From Haematobacter missouriensis (lineage in GTDB: Bacteria > Pseudomonadota > Alphaproteobacteria > Rhodobacterales > Rhodobacteraceae), in NCBI RefSeq assembly GCF_000740775.1, contig NZ_JFGS01000021.1, positions 1 to 64,000 on the forward strand: DNA of 64,000 bases, read 5' to 3'. The translations under genes and the position numbers were made by a program. This document shows positions 1-7,270 of this stretch, piece after piece. The notes below the pieces were generated by a model. The model searched no databases. It saw only the letters and a program-made list of their open reading frames with translations, and was not told where the DNA came from. The first letter of the stretch is position 1, and each line of letters starts with the position of its first letter.

Positions 1-285
1 CCTTCGAGCGCCATTCGGTGATCTTGCCGCCCTCGTTCTCGATCCGGGCACGAGGAACCCGCACCGTCTCAGTGCCGAATGTGCCGGTCAGCTGCCGATC
101 GCGATGCCCTTGGCCCGCTCGTTGCCGCGGCCGTAACGGAGCCGTCCAAGAAAGTCGGCCAGTTCCTCTTCGAACATGGACTCAATGGTGGCACGGACAT
201 TTGCCCGAAGGCGATCCTCGATCGGATCATACGCCCCTGCGTCGGGCAGTAGCGAAAAGGATGAGCTGTCGGTATTCTGCTTCAT
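1..285 (-). pseudogene. IS256-family transposase, 5' fragment, frameshifted and cut by the window edge
   Basis: Read on the minus strand from an ATG at 285, the first ~60 residues match the N-terminus of IS256-family (Mutator-type) DDE transposases, including the string MFEEELADFLGRLRYGRGNE. After AKG (about position 110) the frame breaks. The next part of the family, HRDRQLTGTFGTETVRVPRA, continues in another frame to the window edge. Family members usually have a few more residues (YRNG or YRHG) at this point, so a deletion of about 11 bases between two similar GGC/GGGC stretches explains the shift. The DDE catalytic core would lie outside the window. Probably non-functional. Confidence 0.75.
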
Positions 286-387
286 GGCGTGATCTCCCTG
301 GCGGTTGCCGCCGCCGGTTGGGTGGGTGTTGGTTCACCCGGAGATTACGCCGCCAGCCAATTTCCACCACTTCCGAGACACGACCAA

Positions 388-419
388 GCTGCGAGGGCGA
401 ATACGGTCGCCCTCGCAGC
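388..419 (-). terminator. Strong hairpin just after bioB
   Basis: Perfect 13-bp inverted repeat (388-400 GCTGCGAGGGCGA, 407-419 TCGCCCTCGCAGC) with a 6-base loop, six bases beyond the bioB stop in the direction of transcription. Only a short TTGG follows the stem, so the U-tract is weak. It may stop transcription or protect the 3' end of the bioYB mRNA. Confidence 0.5.
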
Positions 420-424
420 CAACT

Positions 425-1450
425 TCACGCCTCGGCGCGGGTCTGGTGACTGGGGTTTTCTTTCGAACTCAGATCGCCCGCTCTGAATGGAGTAGAAATC
501 GCCGCGATGAGCTCTGCGTCCTCGCCGATGCCCGCATTTGGTGTAGTCAGCAGAGTGTCGCCGTAAAAGATCGAGTTCGCACCGGCGATCAAGCACAGGA
601 TCTGTGCCTCGCGGTTCAAGCTCGAGCGCCCTGCCGACAGCCGCACAATCGAGGCGGGCATCACCAGTCTGGCAGTGGCGACCATACGGACCAGTTCCAG
701 CGGGTCGATGGGGGCCCGTCCGGCCAGCGGCGTTCCCGCGACCGGCACCAACGCATTGATCGGCACGCTTTCCGGATGCGGCACCATCGTCGCCAGCGTC
801 TGCAACATCGAGGCGCGATCCCGCACGCTCTCGCCCATGCCAATGATACCGCCACAGCAGAGCTCGATGCCGTAACTACGCACCGTCGCCAGCGTATCCA
901 GTCGGTCCTGATAGGTGCGGGTGGTGATGATCTTGCCGTAGAATTCGGGGCTGGTGTCGAGGTTGTGGTTATAGGCCGTGAGGCCAACCTCTGCGAGGCG
1001 CTCGGCCTGATGGGGTTTGAGCATGCCGAGGGTGACACAGGCCTCCATCCCGAGCGCCCTGACCCCCGCCACCATCTCGACCACGGCGTCGAAATCGCGA
1101 CCGTCGCGCACCTGTCGCCAAGCCGCCCCCATGCAGAAACGCTCCGCCCCGGCACTACGCGCGGTGGCGGCCATGTCGATAACTTTCGCCGGATCCATAA
1201 GACGCTCACGGGTCAGCTCCACATCGCGGTGATGCGCCGATTGCGGACAATAGGCACAGTTCTCAGGGCAACCGCCAGTCTTGATCGACAGCAGGCTGGC
1301 CTTCTGCAGGCGGTTCGGGTCGTGGTGCGCGCGATGCGCGGCATTCGCCATCCCGACAAGCTCGAGCAGGGGCAGCTCATGCAGTGCAAGGATTTCATCG
1401 GTTTTCCAGTCGTGGCGCAGCGCACTGCTTGCGGATGTATCCAGCCTCAC
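425..1450 (-). CDS. bioB: Biotin synthase
   Basis: Radical SAM enzyme that inserts sulfur into dethiobiotin, the last step of biotin synthesis; cytosolic. The 341-residue length fits the family (E. coli BioB is 346). The iron-sulfur motif CX3CX2C is visible as [16 protein letters not shown] near residue 65, followed by conserved strings such as [12 protein letters not shown] and [11 protein letters not shown] place the start at the GTG at 1450, overlapping the bioY stop (the bases GTGA are shared), because upstream in-frame sequence is the shadow of bioY and this start gives a family-like N-terminus. It is the last gene of the bioY-bioB operon, repressed by BioR through the boxes upstream. 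No bioF, bioD or bioA is in the window, so this locus completes or salvages biotin rather than encoding the full pathway. Confidence 0.95.
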   Translation of the reverse strand: MRLDTSASSALRHDWKTDEILALHELPLLELVGMANAAHRAHHDPNRLQKASLLSIKTGGCPENCAYCPQSAHHRDVELTRERLMDPAKVIDMAATARSAGAERFCMGAAWRQVRDGRDFDAVVEMVAGVRALGMEACVTLGMLKPHQAERLAEVGLTAYNHNLDTSPEFYGKIITTRTYQDRLDTLATVRSYGIELCCGGIIGMGESVRDRASMLQTLATMVPHPESVPINALVPVAGTPLAGRAPIDPLELVRMVATARLVMPASIVRLSAGRSSLNREAQILCLIAGANSIFYGDTLLTTPNAGIGEDAELIAAISTPFRAGDLSSKENPSHQTRAEA

Positions 1451-2010
1451 TTGAGCCCCCGCAGTCGCGCCATCCCCTGAGCCGCAAGCCCTACAACAGC
1501 GATCTTGGCGAGATCTCCGGCGAGGAAGGGCAGGACTCCGACGGCCATAAGCTGCTCCGATGGCACAAAGGCCGACAGCCAGATCAGGCCAAACCCGTAG
1601 ACCACGCCAAGCCCGGTCAGCATCGCAAATGTCTGGCCAAGCCAACCCCGTCCCACAGCTAGCCATCCGGTTACGCCCGAGGCGAGCAGATAGCCGACAA
1701 GGTAGCCGCCGGTTGGACCGGCAATATAGGTCAGACCCAGACCGCGCGCAGGCGAGCCCGCGAATACCGGCAAGCCGGCGGCACCCGCCGCGAAATATAC
1801 GGCGAAGATAGCCACTGCCATGCGCGGGCCGAGCAGGAGGGCAAAGGCCATGACCGCCATCGTGTGCAATGTCATCGGGACCGGCCAGAACGGGATTTGC
1901 ACCTTGGCAGAAATCGTCATCAACGTGACGCCCGCAATGCCGATGGCCAGCGGGCGAAATACGCGGGCCAGGGGCGTTACAGTGCCAGAATACGGTGTGA
2001 TTGTGGGCAT
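1447..2010 (-). CDS. bioY: Biotin transporter BioY
   Basis: Substrate-binding membrane (S) component of an ECF-type biotin transporter. BioY can work alone or with BioMN, which are not encoded here. The 187 residues are very hydrophobic with about six membrane segments. Recognisable family strings are [17 protein letters not shown] and GLPVFAG...[16 protein letters not shown]. The start ATG at 2010 has GGAGGG six bases upstream; a longer frame runs up to 2094 but has no ribosome site and would cover the BioR operator. Its stop overlaps the bioB GTG start, which suggests translational coupling. With BioR it forms a feedback loop in which uptake and synthesis are switched together. Confidence 0.95.
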   Translation of the reverse strand: MPTITPYSGTVTPLARVFRPLAIGIAGVTLMTISAKVQIPFWPVPMTLHTMAVMAFALLLGPRMAVAIFAVYFAAGAAGLPVFAGSPARGLGLTYIAGPTGGYLVGYLLASGVTGWLAVGRGWLGQTFAMLTGLGVVYGFGLIWLSAFVPSEQLMAVGVLPFLAGDLAKIAVVGLAAQGMARLRGLK

Positions 2011-2023
2011 TGGACCCTCCAAA

Positions 2024-2033
2024 TTATCTATAA
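2024..2033. promoter_or_regulatory. BioR box (bioY operator)
   Basis: TTATCTATAA, an exact match to the recognition box described for the alphaproteobacterial biotin repressor BioR. It lies 14 bases upstream of the bioY start codon, between bioY and its ribosome site on one side and the second box at 2097-2106 on the other. Confidence 0.85.
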
Positions 2034-2068
2034 TATGACGAATCCGTCGTTGCATAGGCACATGGATG

Positions 2069-2088
2069 GGGGTCTTCTGCAAGACCCC
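2069..2088 (-). other. Short hairpin between the two BioR boxes
   Basis: GGGGTCTT / AAGACCCC, a perfect 8-bp stem with a CTGC loop. It lies about 30 bases beyond the bioR stop and inside the bioY leader. There is no T-run, so a terminator role for bioR is only a guess. Confidence 0.35.
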
Positions 2089-2096
2089 TCGCACTA

Positions 2097-2106
2097 TTAT
2101 AGATAA
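2097..2106. promoter_or_regulatory. BioR box (second site, bioR-bioY spacer)
   Basis: TTATAGATAA, the reverse complement of the box at 2024-2033. The two centres are 73 bp apart, about seven helical turns, so two repressor dimers could sit on the same face of the DNA. Confidence 0.8.
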
Positions 2107-2118
2107 TTATCGGAGCAG

Positions 2119-2742
2119 CTATCGCCCCCTTGGCCCCGTCCACTGCACATGGCGCGCAAGTATGGCGCAAGCGTTCATGGTGTCGCCAGCGCGAAGAGCG
2201 GCCAGGATAGCGCGGTGATCGCGATCGGTTGGGGCTTCCCATTCTGCCCGCCAGCCCGAAAACAGAAAGCGCGCGCTGGCGGCATGCAGATCATCAATAC
2301 TGCGCATCAGGCGCGGCATATCGCAGGGCTCGAGGATCAGCCGATGAAAGCGCCGGTTGGCTTCCTCCCAACTCTGCACATCTGGGGCGTGGTCACCAAC
2401 CCGCGTTGCTTCCTCAGCTTTATCAAGAATTGCCTTGGTCAGATTGGGCGCAGCATTGCGGAGCGCCATTGTCTCAAGTGCCGCGCGCATTCCAGCGACC
2501 TCTCTGACCTCCTTGGGGCTGAAGCCGGCAACCCGCACGCCACGACGCGGCTCGCTGATGGCAAGTCCCTGCGCCTCCAGGCGACGAAACGCCTCTCGCA
2601 CAGGGACATGGCTGGCGCCAAATTCTGTGGCGATGTGATCCTGACGCAGTTTGTCGCCGGCACAAAGCGTGCCTGCAATAATCCGATCTGCAAGGATGCG
2701 GCTGATTTTGTCAGCCAAGGTTTCTTTGGTACTATCCGTCAT
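2119..2742 (-). CDS. bioR: GntR-family biotin regulator BioR
   Basis: 207-residue GntR/FadR-type repressor. An N-terminal winged helix-turn-helix (residues ~5-70, with GTLCAGDKLRQDHIATEFG and SHVPVREAFRRLEAQGL) is followed by an all-helical FCD-type ligand domain. In alphaproteobacteria BioR represses biotin synthesis and uptake genes. The identity here rests on the family, the neighbours bioY and bioB on the same strand, and three TTATCTATAA boxes, two before bioY and one right before bioR itself. The last implies autoregulation. It is transcribed ahead of bioYB with a 108-bp spacer that carries its own operators, so bioYB probably has a separate promoter. Confidence 0.92.
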   Translation of the reverse strand: MTDSTKETLADKISRILADRIIAGTLCAGDKLRQDHIATEFGASHVPVREAFRRLEAQGLAISEPRRGVRVAGFSPKEVREVAGMRAALETMALRNAAPNLTKAILDKAEEATRVGDHAPDVQSWEEANRRFHRLILEPCDMPRLMRSIDDLHAASARFLFSGWRAEWEAPTDRDHRAILAALRAGDTMNACAILARHVQWTGPRGR

Positions 2743-2745
2743 TAA

Positions 2746-2755
2746 TTATAGATAA
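2746..2755. promoter_or_regulatory. BioR box (bioR autoregulatory site)
   Basis: TTATAGATAA, three bases upstream of the bioR start codon, in a position to block bioR transcription. Confidence 0.8.
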
Positions 2756-2783
2756 AATGAGATTCTCACTTTGTCGATGGTCT

Positions 2784-3110
2784 TCACAAGGCAGAATCGT
2801 CTAGGCCGCCAGATCGGTAGGCAGCGCCCCCATTCCACCTTGCTGTCGGACAACATGAGCCGCGCTCCTGGGATCGGCCAGGGCAACGAGGCCCCTGTCC
2901 AATAGGATTTTGGCCCGCTTCCTCAGCGACACGCGCCAGTTCCTTCAGCGCCGAGAATGCCCGCACCACCCCGGCGACGGAGTTCCGATCGGTGATGGTG
3001 ATGGCCGCAAAGCCAAGCTCGGCCGCGCGCTTCACCAGTTCCTCGGGATGCGAGGCACCACGCAGGAAGGTGAAGTTCGAGGTGACGCAAAGCTCGGCGT
3101 GAGGAATCAC
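2784..3110 (-). pseudogene. dnaE2: Error-prone DNA polymerase DnaE2 (ImuC), 5' remnant
   Basis: The first ~65 residues from the ATG at 3110 match the PHP-domain start of DnaE2/Imu[21 protein letters not shown] and [18 protein letters not shown] full protein has over 1000 residues. Here similarity stops near 2920 and the frame then reads unrelated sequence to a stop at 2784. All polymerase palm and finger regions are missing, so it is dead. It follows imuB with a four-base overlap, as in intact imuA-imuB-dnaE2 operons. From about 2914 another minus-strand frame (to a stop at 2801) gives a plausible protein tail, [20 protein letters not shown], which I cannot assign. The two appear fused by a deletion. 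Confidence 0.85.
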
Positions 3111-4579
3111 AGGAACACCCCCTGCGCATACCAGTTCCGAGATCCGGATTGTGGGGTGCGGAACAGCCAGAGCCGCGGCCCCTCATTGGTCTCTATCCGC
3201 CAATAGTCCCGCACACCGCTGCGCCATGCCGGATCATCGAACCACCATTCCGGGGTGATCTGCTCGGGGCCATGCGCCCGAAGGGTGGTGAAACCCATCC
3301 GGCGCCAGCTGAAGCGGGCGGGAGGGCTGCCAGAGACCTGGGCCAGAGCTTCCGCCGGGAAGAGGGTGATGGGACGGCGGGGGCGGCGTTTCGGGGGAAA
3401 CGCTTCCGATGCCGTATAGGCAGCAGGGACGGTCAGGAAGCTGCGTTCTGGAATGCGACTGCTGGCGGGCAGAAAACGCTGCACCGCATCGAAACCCAGC
3501 CGGTTGCCGATCCGCGAGATCAGGTCGGAAAGCTCATCCTCCGCACGCGCCTGCGCGTTGCCGATCTGCTCGGGAGCCAGCGGTTCGGTCACCGTGGCGG
3601 AGAGGCGCAGCCCGTCGATCCCGAAGCCGGAATCCACCTTATCCCCCCCTTGAGGAACAAGGCCGAGATCCGAGCCGGGTCCCGCATTGCGCGGGCTATA
3701 CCGACGTTAACCAGGGCAGCCGAACGATCTACGCGTGCAGTTCCAGCCGGACAGCCCGGGCCCCCATCTGGGCCGATGTCAGCTTGTCGCAAAGCCGGAT
3801 CAGAAGACGGTCCAGCACCCCCATCACATCGGCCGTGAGCCCGATCGGCTCGGGCAAGGTCATCCGCACCCCGAAATGCGGCGCATCCGCTTCGGCTGCG
3901 ACAGGCTCGGCCTGGGTCCCAAGCGCCTGATCGAGACGGCGAAGAAGTTCAGCGCCGAACCGGCGCGCCAGTGGTGCCCGGGGCACAGCGGTCAGGTCGG
4001 CGATCTTGTGCAGTCCGAGGCGGGTCAGACCGTCGGCGACCGGAGCTTCAATCCGCAGCGCGCTCACTGGCGTCGGGCCCAGCCGAGAGAGCAACCCGCC
4101 TTCCGGGATCACCCCGCCACCACGGCGAGCAAGTGCCCAGGCTCCGCCCCGGGTCTCGGCAATGGCGCTTTTCGATGAGACCCCTGCCCTTTCGAGACGA
4201 GCCTCAAGATCGGCCAGAAGCACGACCTCGCCACCGAAGAGATGCGGCCCGCCCGAAACATCGACGATCAACCCATCCGTTCCGTCTTTCGCGGCATGAG
4301 GCCCGTAACGGCTGGCCCACCTCCGCAGGCCTTCAAGCGCCCTGCCCTCCCGGATCAGATCGGCGGGCCGCGTGGAGAGCGAGGGCACACCGCACGCGCA
4401 TCGGTCAGCGGCATGCCAGGGTGGAGCCCGACGGCGCTTGCGGTGCTGTTGAGGCAATGCAGATGTTCCGCGTTCGACGCCCGGAGCGTCAACGCGAAAG
4501 GCCCCTCAACGGGGCGGACCCTCAGGCTGATGTCGCTCGCCAGCCTGGGGAACCAGATGGACAGCAGCCGTCGTGCCAT
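3107..4579 (-). pseudogene. imuB: ImuB, Y-family polymerase-like protein, three frameshifts
   Basis: ImuB is the non-catalytic Y-family homologue that links ImuA and DnaE2 to the beta clamp during mutagenic translesion synthesis. The N-terminus (MARRLLSIWFPRLASD), the middle (GLIVDVSGGPHLFGGE) and the C-terminal tail (WWFDDPAWRSGVRDYW) are all recognisable but lie in different frames. Each break is explained by loss of one base. Near 4383, VCP should run into SLSTRPADL. Near 3735, LELH should run into RVDRSAALVNVG. At 3643-3649, a run of seven G (minus strand) probably lost a T from GGGGTGG. The start overlaps imuA by 74 bases. Three independent indels plus the broken dnaE2 argue for real decay rather than reading errors. 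Confidence 0.88.
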
Positions 4580-5105
4580 TCCAACTCACATCATAGATTC
4601 CGATTGTTCCTCTTTTGTTCTTATTAAGGATCCAGCGATGACGAGTCGAGTCCAGAGGCGAGGGTAGCGGATCACATTTCCAGCGGGTCTCGGCGGCACT
4701 GCTTCCCCTGCCCTCCTGGATCAGCATCAGGCCAGTGGTGCCTCCGGCCTCGGCTGCCAGCTGGAGCCGCCTGCCCGCGGTCAGTGAGATTGGTTTCTCT
4801 GGAGCGGCGATCACCAAAGATACTGGCCGCGCCCGTAGCGCTTCTTCGACCGTCCAGAGCAGATCGGTCTCGCCCCTCGCCTCGATGAAGTGCAACCGCT
4901 CGGCAACACCGTCTGGCAGGGATCCCGGCATCGGCCGGTCGCGATCATGCGCCAGCACGATCCAGAAGACCGGCCCTGGCAATCTCGTGGTCTGGAACAG
5001 CGCAAAGCCGGTTCGGCCCCGGCCCTCGACTTCGTGGACGCGGCCCTTCACCAGGTGAAGCAAATCATCACTTCCAGCCTGCAGACGGTCACGCAGGTTC
5101 CGCAC
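4506..5105 (-). CDS. imuA: ImuA, RecA-like accessory protein of SOS mutagenesis
   Basis: 199-residue protein of the ImuA family, a RecA-related factor that works with ImuB and DnaE2 in damage-induced mutagenesis. Family strings include KGRVHEVEGRGRTGFALF, the WTVEEALRA region and the tail LNKNKRGTIGIYDVSWNGT. The frame is open throughout, unlike its two downstream partners, and starts at a GTG (5105) that overlaps the end of the SRAP gene, so the two are probably translated together. With imuB and dnaE2 destroyed it is unlikely to support translesion synthesis from this copy, though it might act with chromosomal partners. Confidence 0.85.
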   Translation of the reverse strand: MRNLRDRLQAGSDDLLHLVKGRVHEVEGRGRTGFALFQTTRLPGPVFWIVLAHDRDRPMPGSLPDGVAERLHFIEARGETDLLWTVEEALRARPVSLVIAAPEKPISLTAGRRLQLAAEAGGTTGLMLIQEGRGSSAAETRWKCDPLPSPLDSTRHRWILNKNKRGTIGIYDVSWNGTTAAVHLVPQAGERHQPEGPPR

Positions 5106-5769
5106 GTGTGCCCTCGGCGGCTATTTCGAGAAGACCATTGGCCAGCGGCCGTTGAAGCTTCAAAGCCTCGCTCGTATCCGCGGTCAGCCAGCAGCGCCAT
5201 TCATCCGGGCGCGTGAGGATCACCGGCATGGCTTTGGGATGCACTGGTCGAACTGCTTCATTTGGCTCACAGGTCAGAAAGCCGAAGAGGTCAGTTGTCA
5301 CCTCTCCCTCCTTCAGCTTTCTGACCGAAGTCAACTCGGTGTGGATGCCAGCGAAGAAGGCGATCGGGCGGTCCTTGCCGAGGGCAAACCAGACCGGGTT
5401 GTTGCGAGGTGCGCCGGGTCGGGCGTCGAGTTCGGAAAAGCTGGTGAATGGAACGAGACAGCGATGTTCCACGCCAAGCCATCTGCGCCAATGGGGTGAG
5501 CTGACATTGCGGATATTTGTGACGCCGGGGTCTGTGCGCTTGCCGGCCAGACAGACGGGTGGCGTCGGCATCCCCCATCGGGCCGTGGTCAAAGTCCAAT
5601 CCCGTCCTTCACCGCGGGGAATGATCGGCGCGGCATAGTCGGGGAAGATGCCGGATGCAGGCGCGAGATTGCCTGCGGTATCGATCAGATCCTCACCGTC
5701 TTCGAGCACGCCCCGAAAGACCTGACGCATCGCGTCCTGGCTTTTGGTCTGAGCGTAAAGATTGCACAT
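5089..5769 (-). CDS. SRAP domain protein (YedK/HMCES-like abasic-site shield)
   Basis: SOS-response associated peptidase family protein of 226 residues. These proteins use Cys2, exposed after removal of Met1, to form a thiazolidine crosslink with abasic sites in single-stranded DNA and so protect them. The ATG at 5769 gives Met-Cys-Asn-Leu-Tyr, placing the essential cysteine at position 2; a GTG codon directly upstream in the same frame would hide it. The conserved active-site histidine is in VRPVHPKAMPVIL. A GAGGTGGAG ribosome site precedes the ATG. It is the first gene of the LexA-controlled imuA-imuB-dnaE2 operon and overlaps imuA by 17 bases. Confidence 0.9.
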   Translation of the reverse strand: MCNLYAQTKSQDAMRQVFRGVLEDGEDLIDTAGNLAPASGIFPDYAAPIIPRGEGRDWTLTTARWGMPTPPVCLAGKRTDPGVTNIRNVSSPHWRRWLGVEHRCLVPFTSFSELDARPGAPRNNPVWFALGKDRPIAFFAGIHTELTSVRKLKEGEVTTDLFGFLTCEPNEAVRPVHPKAMPVILTRPDEWRCWLTADTSEALKLQRPLANGLLEIAAEGTRAEPA

Positions 5770-5797
5770 CACTCCACCTCGCAGCGTTTCCGCATGA

Positions 5798-5812
5798 GAA
5801 CAATCAACGAAC
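5798..5812 (-). promoter_or_regulatory. LexA (SOS) box, GTTC-N7-GTTC
   Basis: On the minus strand the sequence reads GTTC-GTTGATT-GTTC, the direct-repeat LexA box of alphaproteobacteria. It lies 29 bases upstream of the SRAP start codon, which puts the SRAP-imuA-imuB-dnaE2 operon under SOS control. The site is intact although the last two genes are broken. Confidence 0.85.
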
Positions 5813-5875
5813 CTATCCGATTCCTCACGAACGGTCTATCCTGCTGTTTCAGGGCCACCCGATCACAGTCAGGGA

Positions 5876-7087
5876 TCACGCCCGCAGGACGGATCTCACA
5901 TAAGCATCAGGGTTGAGGATGGTTCCGATCTGCTTTGCCATGCGGTTTTCAAGCCTGAGAAGTTCCCAAAGCCCGAGCTTGCTTGCAGCGCTGGCGAGGA
6001 TCTCCTGGCTTACTCTCAGCATGCTTCCGAATTCGAAAGCGATGCGTTTGGCCTCTTGGGCGCTTGTTGGCTCTTCATAGAAAGCGCTGACCTCGGTCAG
6101 GGCTCTCCAACTTGGAAGGTCATCGACTTCTCGCTTTCTTTTTTTTGTATCTGAGTCTTGCTCTATGTGGCGGACATTCTGTCCGTCAGAGGCGGGCTTT
6201 TGTTCGGTTGGCGGCAGGCCGCAAGTTTTTGCGGTGAGGGCCTGAAAGGCTTGGAGAACCGCTTGGTCTGGAGCGCGGTCCGTGGTGGTCTCCGCGCAGG
6301 ATTTAGCATCAGCGGCTTCCGCTTTGGAGTGCAGGCGCTGCTCAACCTCTTCAACTTCGTATTGGACGACTGCTTGTGGGGCTGCATGTGACGAGAGGAC
6401 AGCGGTCAGTTGCGAGAGAGCTGCCCGAGCCTCCACGAGTGTCAGTGAGGTACGCCGCACGAGGTTGCGTAGTCCGTCGATGAAGGTGGCGACAGTGTCG
6501 CTCAAGTGGAGTTCGGCGCAGGCCGCGCGAAGTCTGAGGATCTGGGCCCGCAGCCCGCGCAATTCGTCTGCCTCCTCGCGGCGGCGCAGGGCAAGGGCGA
6601 GCAACTCGTCGGACTGCGCGAAGAGGGGCGATAGGTCTAGCCCGAAGGCGCCGATCGGTTTGCCGTGCTGCATCACAGGGAAGCGCTTACCATTTGCACT
6701 GTCACGGCGCCGGATCAAGCCGGCGGCTTCGAGTGTCTCCAGATGCCGCCGCAACTGGCGGTCGGTGAGGCCCTTGGCGCGGAAGCACAGGGTTTCGTTG
6801 CTGGCATAGACCGTGAGCAGGGTGGTCGGAGAAACTGGCATTTCTCGGCCATCTGCGCTCTTGCAGGGAAGACAGCTCAACAGAGCGTCCAAGACAATGA
6901 CCGCGCCTTGCCGGATGCCGAGATCGCGGCTGCATGTGTTGACCGCGGCCATGATGTCACGACGAGAGATAGGTCGGAATGCTGGCTGCAGGGTGATCGA
7001 GCCCATGCCGGGGAGCGAGTGCTCCGCAGATTTGGCACAGTTCGCCTGCGCCCCGGCCGCAAGGACCGTGGATGTGATGTGCTTCAT
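5876..7087 (-). CDS. repC: RepABC replication initiator RepC
   Basis: 403-residue initiator of repABC replicons. RepC binds the origin, which in known repABC plasmids lies inside repC itself, and is made in rate-limiting amounts. The N-terminal winged-helix half is clear (FRPISRRDIMAAVNTC, LTDRQLRRHLETLEAAGLIRR). A Gln/Glu-rich linker near residues 250-300 is followed by the conserved tail domain (LGLWELLRLENRMAKQIGTI). It is the last gene of repA-repB-repC, all on the minus strand. A small RNA on the plus strand lies in the 183-bp repB-repC spacer and should repress its expression. Confidence 0.95.
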   Translation of the reverse strand: MKHITSTVLAAGAQANCAKSAEHSLPGMGSITLQPAFRPISRRDIMAAVNTCSRDLGIRQGAVIVLDALLSCLPCKSADGREMPVSPTTLLTVYASNETLCFRAKGLTDRQLRRHLETLEAAGLIRRRDSANGKRFPVMQHGKPIGAFGLDLSPLFAQSDELLALALRRREEADELRGLRAQILRLRAACAELHLSDTVATFIDGLRNLVRRTSLTLVEARAALSQLTAVLSSHAAPQAVVQYEVEEVEQRLHSKAEAADAKSCAETTTDRAPDQAVLQAFQALTAKTCGLPPTEQKPASDGQNVRHIEQDSDTKKRKREVDDLPSWRALTEVSAFYEEPTSAQEAKRIAFEFGSMLRVSQEILASAASKLGLWELLRLENRMAKQIGTILNPDAYVRSVLRA

Positions 7088-7133
7088 AATGATCAGCAGA
7101 CAAAACTATCCCGTTCGCTCGGAAGCGTTGCTC

Positions 7134-7162
7134 TTGATTCGTGATTCGGGGGCTGCTAGATT
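7134..7162 (+). promoter_or_regulatory. Promoter of the counter-transcribed RNA
   Basis: TTGATT (7134-7139), a 17-base spacer and TAGATT (7157-7162), pointing away from repC on the plus strand. Spacing and hexamers fit a sigma-70 type promoter and the expected place of an incA-type ctRNA gene. Confidence 0.6.
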
Positions 7163-7168
7163 CAGGGT

Positions 7169-7235
7169 GTCTAATCGAGAATGCGCTTCGGCGCGGCAGC
7201 CTCCGGAGCTTCACAGCTTCGGGGGTTTTGTTTTG
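7169..7235 (+). ncRNA. Counter-transcribed RNA (incA/ctRNA) of repABC
   Basis: Inferred antisense RNA of about 65 bases in the repB-repC spacer, opposite to the repC leader. Evidence is the promoter at 7134-7162 and a strong intrinsic terminator at the 3' end. In repABC plasmids such an RNA lowers repC expression and is an incompatibility determinant. The start is set about 7 bases after the -10 box and is approximate. Confidence 0.65.
7200..7235 (+). terminator. Intrinsic terminator of the ctRNA
   Basis: Stem CCTCCGGAGC (7200-7209), loop TTCACA, stem GCTTCGGGGG (7216-7225); 10 bp including two G-U pairs, followed by TTTTGTTTTG. Strand-specific: the U-tract is only on the plus side. Confidence 0.8.
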
Positions 7236-7270
7236 TTAGCCTTTCCTCCTTTCTGCTCTGCCTCGTTTGG

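Noticed and set aside
2784-2910. Tail after the dnaE2 stump read as the C-terminus of DnaE2
   Set aside because: It shows no resemblance to the known DnaE2 end and lies in another frame; left unassigned.
3107-4579. imuB frameshifts as sequencing errors in homopolymers
   Set aside because: Only one of the three lies in a long run (seven G); together with the truncated dnaE2, true decay is more likely, though not proven.
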